A stretch of 64,000 nt of DNA from Nectonema munidae (lineage: Eukaryota; Nematomorpha; Nectonematoida; Nectonematidae). The first letter of the stretch is position 1. Each line of letters starts with the position of its first letter. The translations under genes and the position numbers were made by a program. The notes under the pieces are model-generated. The model did no database searches. It was not told the DNA's origin and saw only the letters and a list, made by a program, of their open reading frames with translations. Positions 33,909-45,341 of the stretch are shown here, in pieces. The stretch is from assembly GCA_030549495.1 (NCBI GenBank), contig JAUIRK010000110.1, forward strand, positions 558,001 through 622,000, written 5' to 3'.

Positions 33909-34820
33909 AAACCACACACGCGTGCTAAAGATGTGGTGAAGCGTATGCGAGATAAGAATTCACTGCGCTCACAAACGCGTAATGCAACATGTGTTAATTA
34001 ATTAATTAATTAAGTTGTTTTGTGACGTTCGCACCCATCCTTTCGGATATCGTGGCCCGCCCGGAATGCTGAGTCCAAGTCTAACTGGACTTTCCATCCC
34101 ACTAAACACCAATCGGCCCTTGTTACAAAAGAATAGCTCTATTATATATAGTATTTTACAAGAATTTATGTGACAATATATAAATACAACTGAGAGAACG
34201 ATACAATCCTAACGCGAACGCTCCCAATTTGGGAAACAAACTTATTGTCTAGTGATAGCTTGATTACTAACCACGTAGAATCGCGTCGCTAGAGCACTAC
34301 CTAACCGTAAAAACCTTTGAATTCTTCAGAGGAAGAAAACCAGGGTAAAAAACCGGCACAACGGAATGTATCTTGTTCCTAAATAGCAACATGTGTTAAT
34401 CTTTCTTCGCATAGTTATGCTCTAAAATCAATCAATAATGTGATTTATTCTTCGCACACTGTCGGTATAAATATAACGAATGTCCTTCGTTAAAAATTAG
34501 AAAGGTTGTATCTAAACTAAATAAAAGTAGACTACGATTATCCAACAAATCTCGTACATTCAATCGACAAAACCACACACGCGTGCCAAAGATGTGGTGA
34601 AGCGTATGTGAGATAAGAATTCACTGCGCTCACAAACGCGTAATGCAACATGTCTTTCTTCGCATAGTTATGCTCTAAAATCAATCAATAATGTGATTTA
34701 TTCTTCGCACAATGTCGGTATAAATATAACGAATGCCCTTCGTTAAAAATTAGAAAGGTTGTATCTAAAGTAAATAAAAGTTGTTCGATTATCCAACAAA
34801 ACTCGTACATTCGATTTCCA
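33909..34820. repeat. Two tandem copies of an unknown repeat of about 260 bp
   Basis: The first copy (33909-34568, minus the insert described separately) and the second (34571-34820) share CCACACACGCGTGC, GATGTGGTGAAGCGTATG, GCTCACAAACGCGTAATGC and the following CTTTCTTCGCATAGTTATGC, with few differences. No coding sequence. The nature of the unit is unknown. It does not have obvious LTR borders (no TG..CA ends seen). Confidence 0.75.
33984..34400 (-). mobile_element. Short retroposed insert (SINE-like or truncated LINE) with 15-bp target duplications
   Basis: A 387-base insert (33999-34385) interrupts the first tandem copy. It is flanked by perfect GCAACATGTGTTAAT duplications at 33984-33998 and 34386-34400. 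The second tandem copy lacks the insert and shows the near-empty site. The insert's left end is a TAAT repeat run, so read on the minus strand it ends in a short tandem tail, as many retroposons do. No ORF. I could not assign the family. Confidence 0.7.
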
Positions 34821-35400
34821 CTTCAAAAATAATTTAAAATTTATTAGAAAAATATTATACTGACCTATACTACTGACCCATAAAAAGTAAAAAATATATA
34901 TTTATTTTCGACAGGTTTTTTAACTATGACATTTTAAAATGTATTTTACCTTTGTGAATATAAAATATTGAAAAAATAGTATATAAATTCATGACGTTAA
35001 TTATTATTGGTATTTTTTGAAACTAGATAAAAGTTGACTGACCTCACATAAAAGCATATTTTGGAAAAATGAAAATATATTTATTTGTATAACCTAGCCT
35101 ATGTTAACCACAAAGAGTATATTTTTCCAATAATACCATTTTCATTCAAATTTTTTTTTAAAACTTCACATTATGCTCCACTCAAAAGGTGGTCCGTAAT
35201 TTTTTCAAAAATTTAGACTAAATTTTTCGAAGTAAAGTCCATTTATTAAAATTTTTAAAACTTCTGCAAAAATATATTATTCTAGAGTATGTAGCAAACG
35301 ATAAGCTTTCTAATGATATATATATCATGAAAAAAAATTATTGAAAAAGAGTTTAATTCTTTCTGCAAATCAAACAAGTAAAAATTTCCAAAAAGTAGTA
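34821..35400. other. No recognised feature
   Basis: AT-rich intronic sequence. Nothing supportable. Confidence 0.4.
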
Positions 35401-35401
35401 T

Positions 35402-35407
35402 TAGTAT

Positions 35408-35439
<32 letters not shown>

Positions 35440-35447
35440 TATACTAG
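35402..35447. repeat. TAG trinucleotide microsatellite
   Basis: About nine consecutive TAG/GTA triplets within a slightly longer imperfect run. Confidence 0.85.
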
Positions 35448-35489
35448 ACGGTCCCTGTGTTTGTCTCTCGCTTCGCTCGAGACGTAAGA

Positions 35490-35745
35490 TTCTAGATCTC
35501 AAAAATCTAGGACGCGTGAAAGATCATTGGTAGATTCTAGGACGTGTGAAAGATCATTGGTACTGTGATAATAGGTCCAGTTAAAGATCATTTGTACCGC
35601 GTGATTCTAGGTCTAGTTAAAGATCATTGGTACCGCGTGATCCTAGGTCCTGTGAAAGATCATTGGTACCGCGTGATTCTAGGTCCAGGATCCTAGGTCC
35701 TGTGAAAGATCATTGGTACCGCGTGATTTTAGGTCCGGTTAAAGA
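35490..35745. repeat. 36-bp minisatellite, left part
   Basis: Units of the type AGGTCCAGTTAAAGATCATT followed by GGTACCGCGTGATTCT. About six units, with one short partial unit. Each contains the word GGTACC. The same family resumes at 36535. Confidence 0.85.
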
Positions 35746-36534
35746 GGGGGGGGGGGTGGGGGGGGTCGGGTCGCCCGTCGGGTCTGGCCTCCGAAGGGTT
35801 CCGCTGTCTTTCATTCAGGGGGGGGAGACCTCAGCCCTCATTTTCATCATCGATTGGGGGTTTGTGGAGGAGGTCGGTTCTGTCACGCCAAGAAAACTTC
35901 TTGTTCTGCACAAAAGTACTATATAGGACGGAGGCGCTTGTTGTTTCTTTCTAAAGAGTGCTGTTTTTGATGCTTTCTGCTTCTTATGCTGGGGTCTCGC
36001 ATATGACCCAGGTTGGCTCTGTGCTCGAATCAGTCAAAGTTGTCTTTGTATGATAGTTTGTCCTGACCATTGTTCTACAAGATGAAAGAAGAGTTGTGGT
36101 ATCCATTTGTTCTTGAAAACTAATTACACCTCTAATGGGTTGTGGGTTGAAATGGTGTTTTCTGTTGGCAGCAAAGTGGGCCAGTTCCCTTTTTGTTTGT
36201 GGGATAGCAGAGCAAGAAACCAGCACTGGAGAAGGGGATGGGAACGAGAAGTCTCGGTCGGCCCCACGTCTCATGAGCTTTGGTACCCAGGGTGATCTCT
36301 TCCCTCCATTGCACATAAACGGGCGAGGTTTGTTAAGGGTTGAAAAAGTGGGGTTGCTTCAAGTCTATGGGCATTTCCAGGTCTTTCCTCGAAAAAGCTA
36401 AAGGTGGCTCTTCGTGGCCTCAATTCGACGTCATGAGGGATTCGTTTTTGGGTTGGTTTTAGTTTTTTTGTGGTATTTTTTTTGGTTTTGGTGTTGGGGG
36501 GGGGTTTTATGGGAGGTTGTGTTTTGTGGTTTAT
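35746..36534 (+). pseudogene. Unclassified repetitive ORF family fragment inside a minisatellite
   Basis: The GC-richer block between the two halves of the 36-bp array reads, on the plus strand in shifting frames, KVGQFPFCLWDSRARNQHWR, then HELWYPGDLFPPLH and KSMGISRSFL. From memory this resembles the YPCFLCxWDSRA, IIFPPLHIKLG and FPGLS segments of an unnamed repeat protein found in many invertebrate genomes. The segment at 19050-19450 resembles a later part of the same protein. G-rich runs (35748-35766, 35818-35826, 36496-36505) lie near both ends. The copy is broken. Confidence 0.5.
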
Positions 36535-36775
36535 TATTGGTACCCCCGTGAACCTAGGTCCAGTTAAAGATCATTGGTACCCCTGTGATTCATAGGTCCA
36601 GTTAAAGATCATGGATACCCTCATGATTCTAGGTCCTGTTAAAGATCATTGGTACACCCGTGATTCTTCCAGGTCCTGTAAAAGATCCTTGGTACCCCCG
36701 TGATTCTAGGTCCAGTTAAAGATCATTGGTACCCCTAATAATCATTAAATCACCCACAAAGATCATTGGTACCAC
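36535..36775. repeat. 36-39 bp minisatellite, right part
   Basis: Six units like AGGTCCAGTTAAAGATCATT with GGTACCCCCGTGATTCT. They differ from the left part by CCCC in place of the CGCG-type end and by small length changes. Confidence 0.85.
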
Positions 36776-37974
36776 TAATATCTTGTTTTATTAAAAATAT
36801 AGATTTGAAATAGTCATATAAATTTATTATCTTTCTTGAGAAGAATGAATAAACTCATCAGCCATTAATTGAATTGGATATATTGAGAATGTAAATTTTT
36901 TTTAATGCAAATGAATTTTTTTGATTGGTTAAAATAAGTACATTATGCACGTATATACAAAATATACAAATATATATATGAATTTTTTTGAATAAAAAGA
37001 TTTATGGTAAAATAAAGCTAATATTGTTATTCAGAATGATAATAAGAGGATTCTAAAAATATATAAAACTGGATTTTTTGTTGAATATATGAGAAGTGAT
37101 AAAAGTCATATTTTGAGCGCGCGCTGAAAAGGCCTGAAAAATCGAAAAATAAAAAAAAATTAAAATTTAAAAGCGTATTCTGATAGAGTTTGATACGCTG
37201 ATTCCAAATATGTAATTTGTTTGAAATGAATTGAATGATTTTTTAATTTTTTTTGAGGTCAAAGTTGAATTTTTTGTCATTTTTTCAAGTTCAAAGGCTA
37301 AAAAAAGTATTTAAAAAAAAATAATTTAAAAATATTTTTACATTTTCGTAAGCAGTATAAAATTTGCTTTAAAATGAGATATTAAAATAGAAAATTGGAT
37401 AAGTTTGAAATTTTTCGAAAATTTTGTAGGGGGCTTAAAATTTATCAAAAAAATTAAAAAAAAATTTTCTAAATTTTTCCACCGTAGTATGTTTAAATAT
37501 TAGTTATATATATTATGAATATGGAAAAAAAATTGAAAAAATAATTTCATTCTTCATTTTACACGCTAAAATATAGTGAAAAATAGGCAAACTTGTGCTG
37601 CATATTGTTCAAGGGGTTATAAAAAAAAATTTGAATTTTTTGAAAACTAAAAATAATTCAAAATTGTAGGTAAAAGGATGCTCTTTAAGATGGGCGTGGT
37701 TTAAAATGTTTTAAAAAAAATTTCTCGCATAAAGTTTTGTTGCAAAGTAAAATTTTAATTTTGACAAAAAAAAATTTTTTAAAAAATAAAAATATTTTTT
37801 TTCTTTGTTTTTAAAGAAAAAAACTGTCCTAAGATAAAAATTAGAAAAAAAGTTTTTTTTGAAACTAGATATTATAAGGTATACGTTGATTGTTATTCGA
37901 TTTATTATTATCTACAAGTGTGAGATCAAGAAGACTAAAATGATATAAAACTGTCCCTTCTATATTCTAGAGTA
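36776..37974. other. Very AT-rich intronic stretch
   Basis: Long runs of A and T with low complexity. No gene or element recognised. Confidence 0.4.
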
Positions 37975-37982
37975 TGTACAAG

Positions 37983-38269
37983 CAGTGGCGGATCCAAGGG
38001 AGAGGCCTCATTGGCCTAGGCTCCCCCCTCCCCCCTATGAAAAATGGCTTCGAAAATTACCCTTACATGTATAAAAAATAATTTTTTGCAATTTATTCAT
38101 GGCAAAATAATGTTAAAAATATGAAAACATAGGTAATTAGTGATTCTAAAACACATAATACAGCTGTCGTATTCTCTGAAGACTTTTAGCAAAATTGCAA
38201 AAAATTTAAATAGATTTCGCCCTCCCCCCCCCCCCCCCCCCCTATAAGAAATTTCTCGATCCGCTACTG
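37983..38269. mobile_element. Short hAT element (MITE) with perfect 8-bp duplication
   Basis: A 287-base element with ends CAGTGGCGGATCCA and TCGATCCGCTACTG (inverted, near-perfect), flanked by TGTACAAG at 37975-37982 and 38270-38277. The inside is non-coding. A run of about 20 C lies just inside the right end. Classified as a non-autonomous hAT by its 8-bp duplication and CAGTGGCG terminus. Confidence 0.9.
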
Positions 38270-38769
38270 TGTACAAGTATAAGTTTTTTACTTAAATTCT
38301 ATTAATAGAAAATTTTATACAATTAACAGCAAATTTGACCCATTTTCACCCAACGACTCCTAAAGAAGTCTGTCATAAACTTAGATATGTTTTAAATAAC
38401 TAAATTTTTTCTTATCTTGTGATTTTCATCTTTTTTTCTATTAAAATAGAGTAGGGACTAACTGTATTAGTTAAATTTGTAAAGATTTTTGACTTCCATT
38501 TTCCCTAAAATCAACATAATGATTGGAAATTTTTGTCTTTTTTTTTTAAACTTTCAAGTTCAACTTTTAAAAAAGCATGCATACTAAAAGGTTTCAGTTT
38601 TGAAATGTTATAAATAAGAATTTTGATGTAAAATTGTTTATACTCTACATAACAAGACATTTTTCTAACGAGTTAGCTCAAATTATTGAATATTTTTACA
38701 TAAATCATATATTGACTCCAAAAGGCCAATTAGAAAATGCATATTAAAATTTCCTTATTTTTTATTCCC
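38270..38769. other. No recognised feature
   Basis: AT-rich. Possibly holds decayed upstream parts of the piggyBac remnant that follows, but none is readable. Confidence 0.35.
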
Positions 38770-39500
38770 AATTGTTAGGCGCAAATGAGTTTATGATTCC
38801 ATATTTTGGAAGTAAACAGTTTATTCGTGGTAAGCCAATTCGTTTTGGTTTTAAATCATTGATGCTCTCTAGCTCTACTGCCTTCTAAAATAAAAGAGTG
38901 ATATCCTGTTGTAGTGACACAAAGAATCATTTTTTTATTTCGACAACTTTTCCACCTCTGACATTTTGATGTTGGATTTACTTTCCAGAAATATCAAAGC
39001 AACAGGTCCAATAAGGGAAAATAGAACTTGTAAATGTCCATTCTCTTCAAAGTCTTTTTATTCGAAGCAAGAAAGCTAGTACTTCAGAAGCTACTTTTCC
39101 TCTTGAGAAAATTTCAAGATGGGAGAAAGAAAAAGGAAGAATTGAAATCGATCAACCATGCATGATCAAATCATACAACAAAGGCATGGGCGGTGTCGAT
39201 TTAGTAGACGAATTTTTGTCGATTTATAGGCCACAAATTAGAAGTAAGAACTGTCTTTAATAATAAATGCGACGAACATAGCTTTTGTTTCAACCTGGAG
39301 AATGTACCAGGATACTTATCAGCGATTGCAGATTTTCAAATAAAAATTTTAGAAGAGAAATTCTTCAAAAATTGATCAAAAAACAAAGGCAATGAACACT
39401 ACAAACCTTGGATCAAGAAGAATAAAAAGTATTCCCAATGAAGAAACTACAAAATTCACACCTGAATCACTAAAGACGTCAAGATGACGATTATTAGTTA
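38770..39500 (+). mobile_element. piggyBac-family remnant
   Basis: Plus-strand pieces read EFMIPYFGSKQFIRGKPIRF, then RWEKEKGRIEIDQP and IKSYNKGMGGVDLVDEFLSI with YRPQIRSKN. This is the middle and end of the piggyBac catalytic domain, including the NKGMGGVD motif with its last Asp. Several stops and frame changes are present, and the N terminus is missing. It is distinct in sequence from the piggyBac fossils at 26740 and 50635. Confidence 0.8.
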
Positions 39501-40407
39501 AAAAATACAAAAATCAAATGCTCCAAATGTTGTGTATTTCTACAAATAAAAACTTGCTGGCATTTATTTCATCAAAAATAAATTTTTCGTTTTTTTCAAT
39601 AAAAATTTTACAATTAAAAAAAATTTTCTTTGGATTAGAGATGCACCGAACAGCATTTTTGCCTAATATCATACTATTCGGTAATGGCCGAATACACATA
39701 ATATTCTTTTGTTTTATATTTTATGTTGTTTTTGCCATTTTTGTTTATATTAATTGCATATTTTATTTTTTCTGAAGCTCTTACCTAGCAATTATAACGA
39801 TACTTTCATTACATAATAGTCATAATTAGCAATACAATTATAGTTTGAATGTTCCAATGTCTCAAAGTCGCAGTGTCGTATGGAAATATTTTAAGCCTTG
39901 TGAAAACGATCCAACATACTGTTTGTATAATTTACGCAATGACAAGGTTTGAAGAGGGGGAAGGATTGCAAAAAAACAGACTACTACACCAATGTTAAAC
40001 CAACTAAAAAACAAACACCCTAAAGAACACCTAGTCAAAGAAATCTACAGCATCAAAAAGAGCCGCATCACCCAGCAATACTTGTGCAACTGAGTCTCCA
40101 AAAGTTTGAAAGCAACAGATAACATTATTTGGGGCAAAACATTATCCAAGAACTCATTCTAGCTTAAACATGTTGCAGGACTCAAAGAAAGCGGGTTATC
40201 TTCTTTTTCATGTTTTATTCACACATTGCAGCTTGTCGTTTCTCATGCAATATTATCTCAGAGGTCTGTGCAAAATATCTTGACTGTATCCTGAAACATA
40301 GCTACACATCTCAATCATTCACCATTAGCAATGACCAAATTTGAATTACTACAAACACAGCTGGAATAATAGGCCATAAGCTCAAACAAGATGAAACAGT
40401 ACCTCCC

Positions 40408-42076
40408 CAATAATTTTATAATTTTTTTTACAAAAATGATTTTTTTACAGAGATATCTTGAACAATTTATTATACCTTTTTTCTATTGTCACACATATTT
40501 ATTTGTTTCAATTCCAAACATGTCCGCATTTACAATTATTAATCAACCTACTAATTTTAAATTTCCTAAACGTTCTTTTGGCAAGAAGAATCCAGAGCTG
40601 CGTTCTTTCAACTCTACTTGGTTTAAGCAATACGCATGGTTACATTATAACAAGGTAATCTTATAATAAAATTAAAAAAAATTTTTTTTATTATTTTTTA
40701 AATTAATATTTTAAAAGAATACAATTTCTAGTGTATTTAAATTTAATGGTAAATATTTTAAAAAATAAAAGTATTTAGAAGAAAATTTTTTTTAGAAATA
40801 GTAAAATATATTTCGAAACGACTGTGTTCTTTTTTTAAGTAAAAGACTATAAGAGAACTTTAAAACAAATTTGTCGTTATTTTTAGGAAAAAGATGTAGC
40901 TTTCTGTTTTACCTGTATGATTGCTGAAAAAGATAGCAATATTTCCAACTCTAAAGCTGAGAGTAGTTTTATTTCTACTGGATTCAGTAATTGGAAAGAT
41001 GCAACTTCCAAATTCCGAAAACATCAAGATTCCGACTGCCATAAAGAAGCTATTGAGAGAAATGTGATACTACCACGAGAAACAAAAGACATTGGTGAAC
41101 TTCTCTCAGCTGTCTACTCAGAGGAGAAAAAACACAACAAAATTTGTTGCCAGGCAAGGCTTATCTCTCCAGGGTCACGACAACGATCAAAGCAACTTTC
41201 TACAGATTCTTAAGCTTCAAGGTGAATCGGATCCATCAATCCTTAAGTGGATAGAAAGAAAACAAGACAAATTTACATCAGCAGCTATTCAGAATGAGAT
41301 GCTACAAGTTATGGCTTTAAAAATATTGCATGACGTTGTTTCTAAAATTAGGAATAACGGCTATTTCTCCATCATGGTAGATGGGACAACAGATGAATCT
41401 AACCGTGAGCAAGTTGTTATTGTTATCCATCATGTTGATGATAATCTGGATGTGCACGAAGAGTTTATCGGGCTGTGTATGGTACCACCTATCGACGCTG
41501 CAACACTTACTAACGTCATTCTGGATGCATTGGTGAGGATGAACATCCCCTTGAGTAAGTGCCGTGGACAGTGCTATGATGGAGCCAGCAACATGTCTGG
41601 AGCTAAAAAGGGTGTGGCCGCTAACATCACCAACAAAGAGACTAGGGCTATTTTCACGCACTGTTATGGAGATGCGCTTAACTTGGCCGTCAATGATACC
41701 GTTAAAAAATCGAAGGTCATGCGTGATACCTTAGATATTGCATTTGAAATGTCCAAACTTATTAAGTATTCTCCTCAGAGGGATACCAGATTCGAACAGC
41801 TGAATCATATAATGATCCTGCACGTGCACAGAGAGGCTACAGATGCCTTAAATATTTTTGAAGTTGCAAACGACTTTGTATCAGCACGAGATGGGCGTGC
41901 ATTCATTTTTGGACGCTTTTAAATTATTTTAATTTAACTTTTAACTAAATACATTGTTTCATTTACATATTTGTCAAATAAATCTCATATTTGTAAAATA
42001 ATTTAAGTAAAAAGTTACTCCTTAACATTTTTTACGATGCAGCTCGCCTCCCCAATGTTATATACTTGCCGACGCC
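40408..42076 (+). mobile_element. hAT transposon E (TTF-finger/DUF4371 type), nested in D, with an intron
   Basis: The first exon reads FPKRSFGKKNPELRSFNSTW and ends HYNK|GTAATC at 40654. A 232-base intron (40655-40886) ends in TTATTTTTAG. The second exon goes on in frame with EKDVAFCFTCMIAEKDS and FISTGFSNWKDATSKFRKHQ, the TTF-type zinc finger. From 41092, in another frame, comes the DUF4371/transposase part (SIMVDGTTDESNREQ, CYDGASNMSGAKKGVAANI). At about 41800 the reading jumps straight to a C-terminal tail (LHVHREATDALN), so most of the middle is deleted. The right terminus GCCGACGCCCCTG lies at about 42064-42076. The left terminus is lost or unrecognised. Confidence 0.7.
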
Positions 42077-42599
42077 CCTGATGTTGGAAAGGATGCTCTA
42101 TAACAAAAGAAGGTTATTGCTGCATACAGTACTATCACTGATATAAGCCACTATCAATGGACCATTATAGAGAAGATAGTAATTATACTTAAGCCATTTG
42201 AAGAGCGAACAGTGGAACACAGTTCAAAAAATGCCACAGCCTCATTGCTCATACCTTCAATATTAGCCCTGCAAGCATTTTTACAAAAGGCTGTTACAAT
42301 AGACCAAAATGATTTGAGCGACTTCAGTGGCCTCTTAACAATGATTGATGAATTACTTAAATCCTCAAAGAAAAGGCTTGAAAGTTATCTTACTAACAAG
42401 ATGTTGTTGATAACTACATATTTAGATCCAAGATTTAAAATAAAATGTCAGAAGAGCAATATTGATGAAATAAAAGAGTGGATCATTGAAAGCGTAGAGG
42501 AACAATCTAGTTCTAGTGCTAGTCCTGGGTCATCTTTTTCTGACATAAATTAACCTTCAAAGACAAGCAAGACATTTCCTGGATTTTCCAAATATTTCA

Positions 42600-42607
42600 G
42601 TTTAAAT
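42600..42607. repeat. 8-bp target duplication, left copy, hAT C
   Basis: GTTTAAAT, identical to 45334-45341. Confidence 0.9.
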
Positions 42608-45333
42608 CAGTGTTTCTCAACGTGGGCCCTCAGGACCACAAGTGGGTTTTTAAAGTTTGAAAATGGGCCTGAATATTTTTTTGGGCTTAAGGTGGGCCTC
42701 AAGAATATTACATTAGGTTTAAAATTTTTGGTTTTTTCAGTGATTTAAAATTTTGTAATTGCTCTTTAGGGTTTATTAATTTATTTAGAGATGTGATTTT
42801 TCAATACAAACACACTCATTCATAAGCCATTTTATGGTAAAGGGATAATAATAATAAACATGGAAAAAAACTTTATCATTTTTGTGAGCTTATTATTTTC
42901 CTCCTGCAATTGTCGTGAGTCTTGTTTGAATAATTTTCCTCATCACTTACTCTCTTCCACTTTATCTCTTTCTCTCACTTTCTTTCTCTCTCTCTCTCAC
43001 ACTCTTCTTCGTCGCGTTATATCAAATGTTTTGTTCAGTGTAGACTTGTAGAAGTTCTCAATAATTTTTTTGTCATTTTGTGAAAACTTTAAATTTTCAA
43101 TCAACAATTATTGTTCGCATTCAACATTTGTTATTAACATTTTACAGCATACAATATACTATCATTTGATAATGGCGTATTTATTTTATAACGCGGCTTA
43201 AAATAATTTCCAGGTTATTTCCTTAAATTGGTAAGTTTTAAAACATTTTACATTACTTCAGATGATGATAGAATAATTGTGCTAACAAGTAAATTATTTA
43301 ACTCCTAGTAACATTTTGTGATTGAGTTGTATTCCGTTAAGTCTCATTTTTAAGATGGAAAATTATTAGGCTAGACTCACTAAATTTTAAAAACATAAGT
43401 AATTTTTAAGTTGCGTTAAAAAATAAAACTTCATTGATAAAACACTGATCGTTGTTTATTTAAATGACAAAACGCAATAAAAGATTTAATTTTCTAAAAT
43501 CTAAACTATGATCGCATATTACAGTGTATGAAACTAACTAAAAATCCCTATTCCTATAAAAATTCATAGATAAAATTACTTGTTTATAATTCGAATTTAT
43601 TAAGTTTACTACAAATGTATCGCAAGGATAAAGCCTAATGTTTTTTGTATTTTCTTTTTAGCGAATTGGTTGCTAAGGTGGGTAAGCCTCATACTATTGC
43701 AGAACGTTTGGTAAAGCCAGCTATGTTAATATGTGCTAAAGAACTGCTAGGAGAACAGGCTGCTAATATTCTACAAAAAATTCCCTTGTCTAATGACACA
43801 ATAAAGAGAAGGCAGGATGAAATGGCGCAAAACCTCGAGGAACAGCTCGTTCAAAAATTGAAAGTTTCAAAGTTTTCTTTACAAATTGATGAAACAACAA
43901 TAAATAATTCTGTCTTATTATTGGCCTATGTCAGATATATTGATGAATTGACAATTCATGAAGAAATGTTATTCATTAAAAAGTTGACTGACACACGAAG
44001 CGAGACTATATTTGCAGGTGTTTGCGACTATCTACATGATAATGAAATCCCTCTATCAAATCTTCTGCAGATTGCAACAGACGGTGCCAGCGCGATGACG
44101 GGAAAGCACAATGGTTTTATAACAAAATTAAAAGAACTTGTCCCTCATTTGGTATCTATTCGCTGCATCATTCATAGAGAACATCTTGCTTCAAAATCTC
44201 TTAATTGCGATATGGAAGAGGCATTAAAAGTTGCAATATCAACAATCAATTTTGTCAAAGCCAACGGTTTGCATGACCGCCTTTTTCAGAAGTTGTGTGA
44301 AGATGAAGATCACCAGACTCTTCTCATGCATACAGAAGTGCGATGGCTCTCAAAAGGAAATTCTCTTATTCGTCTTGCTGAAATGGGGGATATGGTTCTT
44401 ATCTTTGTTCATCAGATGGAAACACAGGCGTGTAGCAAGAAGCAGAAAGATAAGCAAAGACTTTGTTCTCAGCGATAAATAAAACTGATATAAAGGCAAA
44501 GATTTTTTACCTAGCTGATCTATTTGCGCATGTCAATAAACTCACTATGGCATTTCAAGGACGAAACGCTAATGTCTTAGATTGTGCTGAAAAAGTGCGT
44601 TGTTTTTTAAATAAAATAAGTCTCTGGAAAATTCATCTACAAAAAAATGAATTTGCTTTTTTCTCTAATTTAGCAGAAACTTCTCCATGTCCAGAAGTAA
44701 TCACAAGCTGTATTGACCCCTTACAGAATCAAAAAGATGACATGACTAGAAGATTTAAAGATGTCATTGAAATGAGTCCGCCTAGTTGGATTATGGATAT
44801 TGAACATTTTGATATTTTAAGTGAGACAGATCTTGATCCTTATATTGCTGGAAAACTTCTTGAACTGAAAGAGAACAAAGTATTAATGGCAAACATCAAA
44901 AAAGATGGCTTGATTGGATGATTGAAAGTAGCATCAAAACATACAATGCTCTTTGAAAAAGTTGTCCCGTTTATACTTGGTTGGTCGAGACAGGATTTTC
45001 AGCAGCAAATGATTTACTGACAAATAAGCGTAATCATTTGCAAATTGAAAAGAGAGGAGAGTTACGATTAAGATTGAACCAAGGTCTGAAAATTCGTTTT
45101 GATAAGCTAATAAATAGACACCAGGAACAGTCAAGTCAGTGAAATTTTCATTATTATTTATGCTAATAAAGATTTTATTATTATTTAAACTTTATTAAAG
45201 GTCATGTAGTTCTATATACGATCATATGACGTTTAAATTAAAGCATTGGGTTTCTCTTAAAAAGTTAAGTGGGCCTGAGATTTTTTTGTGCACTAAAAAT
45301 GGGCTTGGAAAGAAAAAAGGTTGAGAAACACTG
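42608..45333 (+). mobile_element. hAT transposon C (SCAND3/ZBED5-like), nested in D, with perfect duplication
   Basis: A 2726-base element with ends CAGTGTTTCTCAACGTGGGC and GGTTGAGAAACACTG and perfect 8-bp flanks (GTTTAAAT). It carries one transposase gene on the plus strand, described separately. The first kilobase (42640-43640) is AT-rich and has a TC-rich run at 42960-43000. It may include a 5' exon, since an acceptor (TTTTCTTTTTAG) precedes the main exon at 43662. Confidence 0.92.
43662..45140 (+). pseudogene. hAT C transposase, two frame changes
   Basis: Open from 43662 to about 44478 it reads KPHTIAERLVKPAMLICAKE, then PLSNDTIKRRQDEMAQNLEE, SLQIDETTINNSVLLLAYVR (catalytic Asp region), IATDGASAMTGKHNGFITKL, IRCIIHREHLASKSL and TEVRWLSKGNSLIRL. 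After one frame change it continues at 44466-44921 with YLADLFAHVNKLTMAFQGRN and SLWKIHLQKNEF, and after a second with FSAANDLLTNKRNHLQIEKR, the C-terminal dimerisation region. This is the full order of SCAND3/ZBED5-like transposases except that no BED finger was found upstream. Only two frame changes over about 490 codons suggest a fairly young copy. Confidence 0.85.
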
Positions 45334-45341
45334 GTTTAAAT
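45334..45341. repeat. 8-bp target duplication, right copy, hAT C
   Basis: GTTTAAAT, identical to 42600-42607. Confidence 0.9.

Noticed and set aside
35627-35926. Open frame of 99 codons
   Set aside because: The first half is the 36-bp minisatellite and the rest a G-rich run. No protein pattern.
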